Below, piece after piece: positions 1 through 7,589 of a DNA stretch of 64,000 nucleotides. Position 1 is the first letter of the stretch. Every line of letters begins with the position of its first letter. Both the position numbers and the translations under genes were made by a program. Origin of the DNA: an uncultured Mollicutes bacterium (GTDB taxonomy: Bacteria; Bacillota_I; Bacilli_A; RFN20; CAG-826); NCBI GenBank assembly GCA_900540385.1, contig UQFY01000010.1, positions 8,141 through 72,140 on the forward strand, written 5' to 3'. A model generated the notes under the pieces. That model saw only the letters and a program-made list of their open reading frames with translations, was not told the DNA's origin and searched no databases.

Positions 1-215
1 AAATCGCTAAAGAATTCGATGGTGTGCAACAAGCCTACGCCGTTCAAGCTGGACGTGAAATCCGCGTTATGGTCATTCCAGAGAAGGTTTCTGATGCTGA
101 AGCCGTTAAGATGGCTCAGCAGATGCGTGAAAAGATCGAGAATACAATGACATATCCTGGAACCATTAAGGTTTCCATCATCCGCGAATATCGAGCGGTA
201 GAAACGGCTAAATAA
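1..215 (+). CDS. rny: RNase Y, C-terminal end (partial)
   Basis: The reading frame is open from the window edge (codons begin at base 3) to TAA at 213-215. It encodes the conserved end of RNase Y, the membrane-anchored endoribonuclease that starts mRNA decay in Firmicutes. The visible part has the DGV...AYAVQAGREIRVMV block and ends in a KVSIIREYRAVETAK tail, both characteristic of the family after its HD domain. The N-terminal membrane anchor, KH and HD domains lie outside the window. The next gene, ymdB, begins on the last base of the stop codon, as in the Bacillus ymdA-ymdB order. Confidence 0.93.
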   Translation, partial: IAKEFDGVQQAYAVQAGREIRVMVIPEKVSDAEAVKMAQQMREKIENTMTYPGTIKVSIIREYRAVETAK

Positions 216-1000
216 TGCGTATTCTCTTTTATGGAGATATTGTTGGAAAGGTGGGTCGCAATGCGATCCATCTTTCTTTGCCTAGACTTGTCAATAAATA
301 TCAAATCGACTTTGTGATTGCCAATGGCGAAAACGCCTCCCATGGTAAAGGTTTACTGGAAAAACATTACAAAGAATTGATTGATGACGGTGTTGATTGT
401 CTTACTTTAGGAAACCACTGGCATTCAAAAGCCCAAATCGACTCCTATATCGATGAGGCGGATCAACTTGTTCGCCCTTTGAATCTCTTGAAATATCCTC
501 ATGGTGTCGGAAGTGCTCTCTTTGATGTTGGAGGAGTTCCTATTCGTGTTACAAACATTCTTCTTCAATCTTTTATGACTGAGGAAGTGGAGCATCCTGT
601 ATCTTCTTTGAAAAAACTCTTACTCGAAGAAAATGAACCTTGTATTCATTTTGTGGATATTCATGGAGAATCTACCTCCGAAAAACAAATCTTCGCCTAT
701 GAATTCGAAGGACTTGTGACGGCGATTGTCGGCACTCACACTCATGTTCAAACCAATGACGCAAGAATCCTTGAAGGCGGAACAGCCTATTTAAGTGATG
801 TAGGAATGTGCGGGGATCCTGATGGAGTTATTGGCTTTGAAAGAAAATCTGTGATGAATAAAATTCTTGGCGGACAAACAGGGGCATTCCAAATTGATGA
901 GAATGCGAAAATGATGGTGAATGCCTGTATAATCGATATAGATGATGACACGTTTGAAGCCACGAAAATTCAAACTATCCACCAAATTGTAGAAAGGTAA
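215..1000 (+). CDS. ymdB: YmdB family metallophosphoesterase
   Basis: The 261-residue protein is a full-length YmdB (TIGR00282 family), a di-metal phosphodiesterase acting on 2',3'- or 3',5'-cyclic nucleotides and needed for biofilm and late behaviours in Bacillus subtilis (family knowledge). The metal-binding motifs are visible in order: YGDIVGKVG near residue 6, NGENASHGKG near 38, LGNHWHS near 66, HGESTSEK near 150 and GTHTHVQTND near 173. The ATG overlaps the stop codon of rny, which suggests translational coupling. No strong Shine-Dalgarno sequence is seen. miaB follows after four bases, so this is one operon for RNA turnover and tRNA modification. Confidence 0.95.
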   Translation: MRILFYGDIVGKVGRNAIHLSLPRLVNKYQIDFVIANGENASHGKGLLEKHYKELIDDGVDCLTLGNHWHSKAQIDSYIDEADQLVRPLNLLKYPHGVGSALFDVGGVPIRVTNILLQSFMTEEVEHPVSSLKKLLLEENEPCIHFVDIHGESTSEKQIFAYEFEGLVTAIVGTHTHVQTNDARILEGGTAYLSDVGMCGDPDGVIGFERKSVMNKILGGQTGAFQIDENAKMMVNACIIDIDDDTFEATKIQTIHQIVER

Positions 1001-1004
1001 TGAT

Positions 1005-2741
1005 ATGAGAAAAGTAATTTATGAAAATGTCGCCTCGCAAAAAGATGCGGCAAAACGTCCTGAAGTGGAACGTTCCCTTTCCCAAAACGAGGTTGCGCCT
1101 ATTTTAAAAAACTTTGCCCAAGGGAAACTTTTCTATATTCGAACATATGGTTGTCAGGCCAACGTTCGTGATGAAGAAATCATGGCTGGTTATCTTTCTA
1201 AGGCGGGTTTTAGCCGTACCGAAGATCCAAGAAAGGCCAATCTTGCAATCATTAACACCTGCGCCGTAAGAGAAAACGCGGAAGATAAAGTCTATGGTGA
1301 AATCGGCTCCTTTAAAGCAAATAAAGATCAGGATAAGGATTTCATGCTCGTCTTATCTGGCTGCGTTATGGATGAAAACGATATTGCCCAAAAACTAATG
1401 CAAACCTACCCATGGATTACCTTGGTGATTGGCACTCACGATATTAGCAAATTGAATGAATTACTCGCCTCTTCCTTAGAGAAGAAGGCTTCTATTGTTT
1501 CCGTACGTTCCTTTGCTAGCGAAGTCGTAGAAAATATGCCTTCCGTTCGTTTAAATTCTTCCCAAGCTTTCGTCAATATTTCTTATGGCTGTGATAAGTT
1601 TTGCACTTATTGCATTGTTCCTTACACACGTGGAAGAGAACGTTCCCGTAAAATGGAAGACATCGTTAAAGAATGCCAAGATTTAGTTGATAAAGGATAT
1701 AAACAAATCACTTTGCTTGGCCAAAACGTAAATTCCTATGGCTTAGATTTCAAAGACGGGACAACGTTTGCGAAGTTATTGAAAGCCGTCGCGGAAACAA
1801 ACATCCCGCATCTTCGTTTTTTAACTTCTTATCCTTCTCAATTCACCGATGAAATGATTGATGTGATGGCTACTTATCCAAATATTGATCATTGGTTACA
1901 TTTCCCTGTTCAATCAGGTTCTAGCAAAGTCCTCCAAAAGATGGGGAGAAGATACACGAGAGAAGAATATCTCGATGTTGTCCATAGAATTCGTGCCAAA
2001 ATCCCAGATATCGCTTTAACCACGGATATCATTGTGGGCTTCCCTTATGAGACGGAAGAGGATTTCCAAGAAACCCTTTCTTTATGTAAGGAAGTCGGTT
2101 ATTCTAGCGCTTTTACCTTCATTTATTCTCCACGTCCTGGAACACCAGCTGCGAAGATGGAGCAAGTTCCACCAGAGGTATCTCACGAAAGATTCATGCG
2201 TTTAAAAGCACTTATTGATGAATTAACCGCTAAGTCTTCTGATGAATGCGTTGATAAAGAATTTAACGTTCTTGTCGAAGGCCCATCAAAGAAAAATAAA
2301 GACGTGCTTTCGGGATATGCTCCAAATGGCAAATTAATTAACTTCCCTGGCCCAAGCTATTTAAGTGGCTGTACCGTTAAAGTGAAAGTCAATCGCTCGC
2401 AAGTTTATTCTCTTTTTGGTGAGATGGTGGAAGACCCACTTATTGCTAAGGCGAAAGATGTTGCCTTCCTTCTTCAAAGCTCGCCCCTTATTAGAGAATA
2501 CCTTGCCTTAGATAAAGAGATTCAAAACGATTCAGAAATTCATTCTATGGGCGAAGAGTTAGTTGAGAAAAAGAAAAAACTGGCTTTATCTATCGATAAC
2601 AAAGAAGAACCCTTGAAAGCAAAAGAAGAATACGAAGACCTTTTGAAACGTATTCATAATCATCCTCTTTTGAATAATCATGATGCCCTAAAAGAAACGG
2701 TGGAAGGTGAGCTTCTCCTAGTGAGGAATCTTTTGAAATGA
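1005..2741 (+). CDS. miaB: MiaB tRNA methylthiotransferase fused to a RicA/YlbF-like domain
   Basis: This is a radical-SAM enzyme that adds the 2-methylthio group to i6A37 of tRNAs. The N-terminal UPF0004 domain has its three cysteines in YGCQ, INTCAV and LSGCVM. The radical SAM cluster motif CDKFCTYC lies near residue 197, and a TRAM domain ends near residue 475. The protein has 578 residues; typical MiaB has about 440-510. The extra tail (about residues 480-578, bases 2442-2738) is helical and looks like the Com_YlbF/YmcA family, with SPLIREYLALDKEI and a later short helical repeat. In Bacillus ymcA (ricA) is a separate gene directly after miaB, so a gene fusion is inferred. miaA overlaps the end by four bases. 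Confidence 0.93.
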   Translation: MRKVIYENVASQKDAAKRPEVERSLSQNEVAPILKNFAQGKLFYIRTYGCQANVRDEEIMAGYLSKAGFSRTEDPRKANLAIINTCAVRENAEDKVYGEIGSFKANKDQDKDFMLVLSGCVMDENDIAQKLMQTYPWITLVIGTHDISKLNELLASSLEKKASIVSVRSFASEVVENMPSVRLNSSQAFVNISYGCDKFCTYCIVPYTRGRERSRKMEDIVKECQDLVDKGYKQITLLGQNVNSYGLDFKDGTTFAKLLKAVAETNIPHLRFLTSYPSQFTDEMIDVMATYPNIDHWLHFPVQSGSSKVLQKMGRRYTREEYLDVVHRIRAKIPDIALTTDIIVGFPYETEEDFQETLSLCKEVGYSSAFTFIYSPRPGTPAAKMEQVPPEVSHERFMRLKALIDELTAKSSDECVDKEFNVLVEGPSKKNKDVLSGYAPNGKLINFPGPSYLSGCTVKVKVNRSQVYSLFGEMVEDPLIAKAKDVAFLLQSSPLIREYLALDKEIQNDSEIHSMGEELVEKKKKLALSIDNKEEPLKAKEEYEDLLKRIHNHPLLNNHDALKETVEGELLLVRNLLK

Positions 2742-3631
2742 TTCTTGTTCTTACTGGTCCAACAGGTACAGGCAAAAGCAAACTTGCGATTTCCTTAGCA
2801 AATAAAATCAACGGAGAAATTGTGAATGCGGATGCTTTTCAAGTGTATGAAAAACTAAGAATTGCAACCGCCTCTCCCACAGAGGAAGAAAAAAAGAAGG
2901 CTCCTCATCATCTTTATAATTTCGTCCCTTTAACGGATAGCTATGACATTTCTCGTTATCAAATAGACGCTAGAAAAACTCTCAAGGAGATTCTTTCTCG
3001 AAAGAAGACGCCTATTTTGGTTGGAGGAAGTGGCCTTTATATTCGTTCTGCTTTGTATGATTATGATTTATCGATTGACACTTCTTCGGTAGATATGTCT
3101 CCTTATGAAGAAAAAACCAATGAGGATTTGCATGCGATTTTAGAAAAATTAGATCCTGAAGAAGCAAAGAAAATCCCTTATCAAAACCGAAGAAGGGTTC
3201 TAAGAGATATCGCTATATGTCTAGCGGCAAATGAAAGCAAAACCTCTCTTTTAGCAAGACAAAACCACGAGCCGATTTATCCGACTTTGTTCTTTTCCTT
3301 ATCCAAGGACAGAGAAGAACTTTATGAGCATCTTGATCAACGTGTTGAAAAGATGTTTCAAGAAGGCCTTTTAGAAGAAAGTTTGCCCCTTATTAAGGAA
3401 TATGGGGAGAGTAGGGCTGCTTTCCAAGCCATAGGCGTGAAAGAATTGATTCCTTATATTCATAATGAGGTAACTCTTTCGCAAACCATCGATAAAATAA
3501 AATTAGACACACGTCATTACGTAAAAAGGCAAGAGACGTTTTTCCGTCATCAATTTCCCGTTCATTATGTTTCTAACGAAGAAGAGATTCTTTCTTTTTT
3601 AAGGGAATCGTCTTCCCTTTTATCCAAATAA
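2738..3631 (+). CDS. miaA: tRNA dimethylallyltransferase
   Basis: MiaA transfers a dimethylallyl group from DMAPP to N6 of A37 in tRNAs reading UNN codons, making the i6A substrate of MiaB. The 297-residue protein starts with the P-loop GPTGTGKS (residues 6-13), followed by the substrate region NADAFQVYEKLRIATA and the HHLYNFVPL block. The usual DSMQ motif reads DAFQ here. The ATG overlaps the miaB stop codon (ATGA), so both steps of ms2i6A synthesis come from one mRNA. DMAPP would come from the MEP pathway, whose ispD and ispF genes are also in the window. Confidence 0.95.
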   Translation: MILVLTGPTGTGKSKLAISLANKINGEIVNADAFQVYEKLRIATASPTEEEKKKAPHHLYNFVPLTDSYDISRYQIDARKTLKEILSRKKTPILVGGSGLYIRSALYDYDLSIDTSSVDMSPYEEKTNEDLHAILEKLDPEEAKKIPYQNRRRVLRDIAICLAANESKTSLLARQNHEPIYPTLFFSLSKDREELYEHLDQRVEKMFQEGLLEESLPLIKEYGESRAAFQAIGVKELIPYIHNEVTLSQTIDKIKLDTRHYVKRQETFFRHQFPVHYVSNEEEILSFLRESSSLLSK

Positions 3632-3674
3632 GCCGTATCTTACTCTAGAGAAGTGAAATAGGAGGTCATATCAT

Positions 3675-5291
3675 ATGAACCTTTTGAAGATACAAGAAGT
3701 TGCTAAAAAAGCAAATATCCCTGAAGAATATGTCGAACCATATGGTTTTTATAAGGCAAAAATCGATTACGCTTTATACGAGAAAATCAAAAACAACCCT
3801 ACAGGAAAACTCGTTCTTGTTACGGCCATAACGCCTACAAAAGCGGGAGAAGGAAAAACGACAATGTCTATTGCTTTGCAAGAAGGCTTTGGCAAAATCT
3901 CTCAACAAGCAATGCTTTGCCTTCGTGAACCTGCTCTAGGACCTGTCTTTGGAATTAAAGGCGGGGCAACAGGTGGAGGAAAGGCTTCTATCGCTCCTAG
4001 TGAGGATATCAATCTTCATTTCACTGGGGACATGCATGCATTAACCTCATCCATTAATCTTATTTCCGCTATCATTGATAACTCTATTTATCACGGAAAT
4101 CCTTTGAATATCGATCCAACACGTGTCGTTTGGAAAAGAGCGATTGATATGAATGATCGTGCCCTTCGTCAAATTACCATCGGAGAAGGGGATAAGAAAG
4201 GAAGCCCTAGACAAGATGGCTTTGTGATTACGGTTGCTTCTGAAATGATGGCTATTCTTTGCCTCGCAAAGGATGAATTCGATTTCCACGAAAGATTATT
4301 AAAAATCATTGTAGCTTATAACAAAGAAGGAAACCCAATTACCGTTAAAGATCTTGATTGTTCGCATGCCGTTATGCGTTTAATGAAAGAAGCTTTAAAA
4401 CCGAATTTGGTGCAAACAATAGAAGGGGAACCATGCCTTGTTCATGGCGGCCCGTTTGCGAACATTGCCCATGGTTGTAATTCCCTTCTTGCTACCCGTC
4501 TTGCCTTAAAATTATCTCCAATCGTTATTACTGAAGCGGGATTCGGTGCTGATTTAGGCGCTGAAAAATTCCTTGATATTGCTTGCCAAGAAGGAGAACT
4601 TCATGCGGATATGGCTGTTTTAGTCGCGACCATTCGCGCCCTTAAAATGCATGGTGGCCTTCCTTTCGAAGAGCTTACTTCGGAAAACGTCGACGCCTTA
4701 AAGAAAGGGCTCGTAAACCTTGAAAGGCATGCAAGTAATCTTCAAAAATATGGCATACCTGTATTGATTGCCATCAACCATTTCTCTTCAGATACAAAGA
4801 AAGAGGTTGAAGCCCTCATCGATTGGTGCAAAGAAAAAGGATATGAATATTCTTTTGTAGACGCTTTCGAAAAAGGAGGAGAGGGCGCTATCGATTTGGC
4901 TAAGAAAGTCAAAGCCATGCTTGAAAACACAACCTCCAACTATCGCCCAATCTACAATAGAGATTCTTCTTTAAAAGAAAAAATCGAAACCATTTGTAAG
5001 GAAATCTATCACGCAGGATCGGTTGAATATTCTCCTTTGGCAGAAAAAGAGTTGACCCTGTATGCAAATATGGGTTTCTCAGATGCCTATATTTGTATGG
5101 CAAAAACACCGAATTCTCTTAGTGATGATCCCAAACTATTAGGCGCTCCAGAAGGATTCCCAATCCATATTCGTGAAATAAATCTCTCCGCAGGTGCCAA
5201 TTTCGTTGTTCCTTTAACAGGATCGATTATGACAATGCCAGGTCTTCCAAAAGAACCTGCTGCAGTCAAAATGGAAAAAGAACCATGGTAA
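3675..5291 (+). CDS. fhs: Formate--tetrahydrofolate ligase
   Basis: The enzyme makes 10-formyl-tetrahydrofolate from formate, THF and ATP, feeding purine and formyl-Met-tRNA synthesis. The 538-residue length is close to the usual 555. The N terminus has the typical FYKAKIDY region, the ATP loop TPTKAGEGKTT near residue 54, and the GIKGGATGGGKA block. The gene has an excellent ribosome binding site (aggaggtcatatcat) before ATG 3675 and lies 43 bases after miaA. Its end overlaps the DUF951 gene by seven bases. No folD is seen in the window. Confidence 0.96.
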   Translation: MNLLKIQEVAKKANIPEEYVEPYGFYKAKIDYALYEKIKNNPTGKLVLVTAITPTKAGEGKTTMSIALQEGFGKISQQAMLCLREPALGPVFGIKGGATGGGKASIAPSEDINLHFTGDMHALTSSINLISAIIDNSIYHGNPLNIDPTRVVWKRAIDMNDRALRQITIGEGDKKGSPRQDGFVITVASEMMAILCLAKDEFDFHERLLKIIVAYNKEGNPITVKDLDCSHAVMRLMKEALKPNLVQTIEGEPCLVHGGPFANIAHGCNSLLATRLALKLSPIVITEAGFGADLGAEKFLDIACQEGELHADMAVLVATIRALKMHGGLPFEELTSENVDALKKGLVNLERHASNLQKYGIPVLIAINHFSSDTKKEVEALIDWCKEKGYEYSFVDAFEKGGEGAIDLAKKVKAMLENTTSNYRPIYNRDSSLKEKIETICKEIYHAGSVEYSPLAEKELTLYANMGFSDAYICMAKTPNSLSDDPKLLGAPEGFPIHIREINLSAGANFVVPLTGSIMTMPGLPKEPAAVKMEKEPW

Positions 5292-5494
5292 TCACAAAAT
5301 ACGATTTATTTGATGAGGTGGAGATGAAAAAAGCTCACCCCTGTGTTCATCATTCAAAACGTTTTCAAATTGTTCGTCTTGGAGCGGACATTAAAATCAA
5401 GTGTCTCGGATGTGGCAATATCATCATGATTGACCGTGATAAATTCAATCATTCTTTGAAAAAAGTTATTGGTCCAATAAACGAAAAGAAATAA
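5285..5494 (+). CDS. DUF951 small zinc-ribbon-like protein
   Basis: This 69-residue protein matches the DUF951 family of Firmicutes by the pattern DEVEMKKAHPC, then IVRLGADIKIKCLGCG, then a lysine-rich end. The three cysteines (HPC and CLGC) suggest a metal site. The function of the family is unknown; homologues often lie beside ychF or DNA-segregation genes in Firmicutes. The start overlaps the end of fhs, so it is probably co-translated. No terminator separates it from the following ABC gene, only the hairpin at 5515-5538. Confidence 0.85.
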   Translation: MVITKYDLFDEVEMKKAHPCVHHSKRFQIVRLGADIKIKCLGCGNIIMIDRDKFNHSLKKVIGPINEKK

Positions 5495-5514
5495 AAAATG
5501 GCATTTTTCTAAAA

Positions 5515-5538
5515 ACCCCGTCTTCTTATAAGTGGGGT
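5515..5538 (+). promoter_or_regulatory. Hairpin sequestering the ribosome binding site of the ABC gene at 5544
   Basis: ACCCC (5515-5519) can pair with GGGGT (5534-5538), with an inner CTT/AAG extension. The only Shine-Dalgarno-like sequence before ATG 5544 is the GGGG arm, so folding would hide it. No T-run follows on this strand, so it is not an intrinsic terminator. Regulation of translation is inferred. Confidence 0.5.
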
Positions 5539-5543
5539 GAAAA

Positions 5544-7589
5544 ATGTTTCGAGCAATTTCTTTAAGTAAAAGTTATGGCAAAGGCGAAAAAAGAGTCTTT
5601 GCTTTAAAGGATGTTTCGTTCTCTTTACCTGAAAAAGGACTTTTTGCGATCGTTGGAAAGTCGGGATCAGGGAAATCGACCTTATTAAATCTTCTTTCTT
5701 GTGCGGAAGAAAAGACGGAAGGTGAACTCTTCTACGCCGAAGAAGACTTAAGCAAATTAAAAGGAAAGAAATTAGAAAACTATCGTCGTTTTGTCTGTTC
5801 CTTTATTTATCAACATTTTGAATTATTGGAAGAATTCTCTTCTTTTGAGAACGTTGTTCTTCCTCTTAAAATTCGTGGAGAAAACGAAAAAGAAAGCAAA
5901 AAGAAAGGGGAGGAACTTTTTCATATTTTTCACTTAGAGAGTTTAAAGAATAAAAAAGTCTCTTTGCTTTCCGGAGGAGAAAAACAAAGAATTGCTTTCT
6001 TACGCGCTATTATTACCGAACCCAAAGTTATTTTTGCGGATGAGCCAACAGGCGCTTTAGATAAGCAAAACGAAAAATTCTTAATGGAGGCGTTGAAAAA
6101 GATCTCTCAAAACACTTTGGTTTTGTTCGTGACGCATAATGAAAAACTCGTCGAAGAATATGCGGATGATTATCTTCGTCTTGAAGATGGGAAACTATTA
6201 AAAAGCATTGATAAATCATCCTCCTCTTTAGAAAAGATCCCTCTAAAGAAAAAGAAACGAAGTTCCTGGTTCACAAAATTGATTTTTCATAACTATAAAA
6301 AGAATTTGGCTAAAAACATTCTCTCTTTTTTAAGCGGTTTTATAGGTTATTTATCTTTGCTTATTGGTTTTGGCTTTTATGCAGGAAGCGAATCTTCTTT
6401 AAAAAACGAGCGAGGACATACACTCAATTATCTTCAAGCAAGTCTTTCAAAACAGGTCCGTTATGAAAATGAAGGATCTCCTCTTTCTTTGATAAGAAGC
6501 GAGAAACCCTCTCTTCAAGAAGCAAAAGATTTCTTCCGTGATTTCCCTTCTATATCCTTTGAGAATGATTATTCGTATTTCTTTCCTTCTTACCATTCTT
6601 TTACTTTGAACGGTTTCTCTTTTGAGAGCGTGAATTTTATTCCTTTAAAAGACATTACTCTTCGTGATAGAAGCGTCCCCTTCTTGTCAAAAGGAGAATT
6701 ACCTTCGGGGAATTCTTTGAATTATTGCTTGGTGAATGAAGAATTTGAAGAACTTGTGCAAAAGAATCCTGTTGGGAAAAGACTGAAGGCAAGTAACACG
6801 GTTACGGTTTCAAGAGGAGAGAAAGTGGATAGCGTATCTTTGGATTTCTCTTTCCTTATTCTTGGCGTAGTGAAAGAATTTTCCTTTTTAAATACGCCAA
6901 AAGTCTTCTTTTCTTTTCCTTCTTTTGAAAGAACATTAAAAGAAAAAGAATTAGAGAATCTTTCGATGAATGTCGGGGAATTTTTAGAAACCGAAGACAG
7001 AAATTCTGCTTATTATTCTTATGCTTATCAAATCTTCTTTAATGAAGAAGACGCTTCTCGCTTAGAGAAATTCTCCCAAGACTTAGCGAAAGAGGAGGGT
7101 GAGTTTGTAATTACATCTTCCTCTTTTACCATCAATTCTTCTTTTCAAAATCTATATGAAGCGTTCTCTTCTTCTTTGCTTCCGTTTGCTTTTATTGAAG
7201 TAATAGGCGTAGCCTTTATTCTATCTTCCTTAACGTATCATTCTTTTCTAGAAAGAAGAAAGCAGGCTGCCATTTTAACTTCCTTAGGATCTAGCAAGAG
7301 AGATATTGAAAAAATCTATGAATCAGAGCCTCTCTTAACAAGCTTGTTGAGCGTGGTTTTTGCTTTGTTTCTTTCTTATCCAGCAAGCTTAATAGCATCT
7401 AGATATCTTGAAAAACGGGTAGGCATATCTTCTTTAGTTCGTATTCCGTATATGTCTTATTTAGGAATTCCTTTCTTTCCGATTCTTCTTCTTTTGATTT
7501 TTTCTCTTTTGATCGCGTTTATAAGCGGTTTTATCCCTTTGTGGATATCAAGAAAAAGAAATTTGTTAGAGGAGCTTAGAGACGAATGA
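5544..7589 (+). CDS. ABC transporter, fused ATPase and FtsX-type permease (681 aa)
   Basis: The N-terminal 220 residues form a complete ABC ATPase: Walker A GKSGSGKST near residue 37, signature LSGGEKQR near 138, Walker B with ADEPTGALD near 165. A basic linker and one membrane helix near residue 255 follow, then a large extracytoplasmic region, then three membrane helices in the last 140 residues. This is the MacB/FtsX layout, with the ATPase at the N terminus. Such pairs export or sense peptides or lipoproteins, but the substrate cannot be told here. The gene overlaps the next, similar gene by four bases, so the two probably make a heterodimer. Confidence 0.85.
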   Translation: MFRAISLSKSYGKGEKRVFALKDVSFSLPEKGLFAIVGKSGSGKSTLLNLLSCAEEKTEGELFYAEEDLSKLKGKKLENYRRFVCSFIYQHFELLEEFSSFENVVLPLKIRGENEKESKKKGEELFHIFHLESLKNKKVSLLSGGEKQRIAFLRAIITEPKVIFADEPTGALDKQNEKFLMEALKKISQNTLVLFVTHNEKLVEEYADDYLRLEDGKLLKSIDKSSSSLEKIPLKKKKRSSWFTKLIFHNYKKNLAKNILSFLSGFIGYLSLLIGFGFYAGSESSLKNERGHTLNYLQASLSKQVRYENEGSPLSLIRSEKPSLQEAKDFFRDFPSISFENDYSYFFPSYHSFTLNGFSFESVNFIPLKDITLRDRSVPFLSKGELPSGNSLNYCLVNEEFEELVQKNPVGKRLKASNTVTVSRGEKVDSVSLDFSFLILGVVKEFSFLNTPKVFFSFPSFERTLKEKELENLSMNVGEFLETEDRNSAYYSYAYQIFFNEEDASRLEKFSQDLAKEEGEFVITSSSFTINSSFQNLYEAFSSSLLPFAFIEVIGVAFILSSLTYHSFLERRKQAAILTSLGSSKRDIEKIYESEPLLTSLLSVVFALFLSYPASLIASRYLEKRVGISSLVRIPYMSYLGIPFFPILLLLIFSLLIAFISGFIPLWISRKRNLLEELRDE

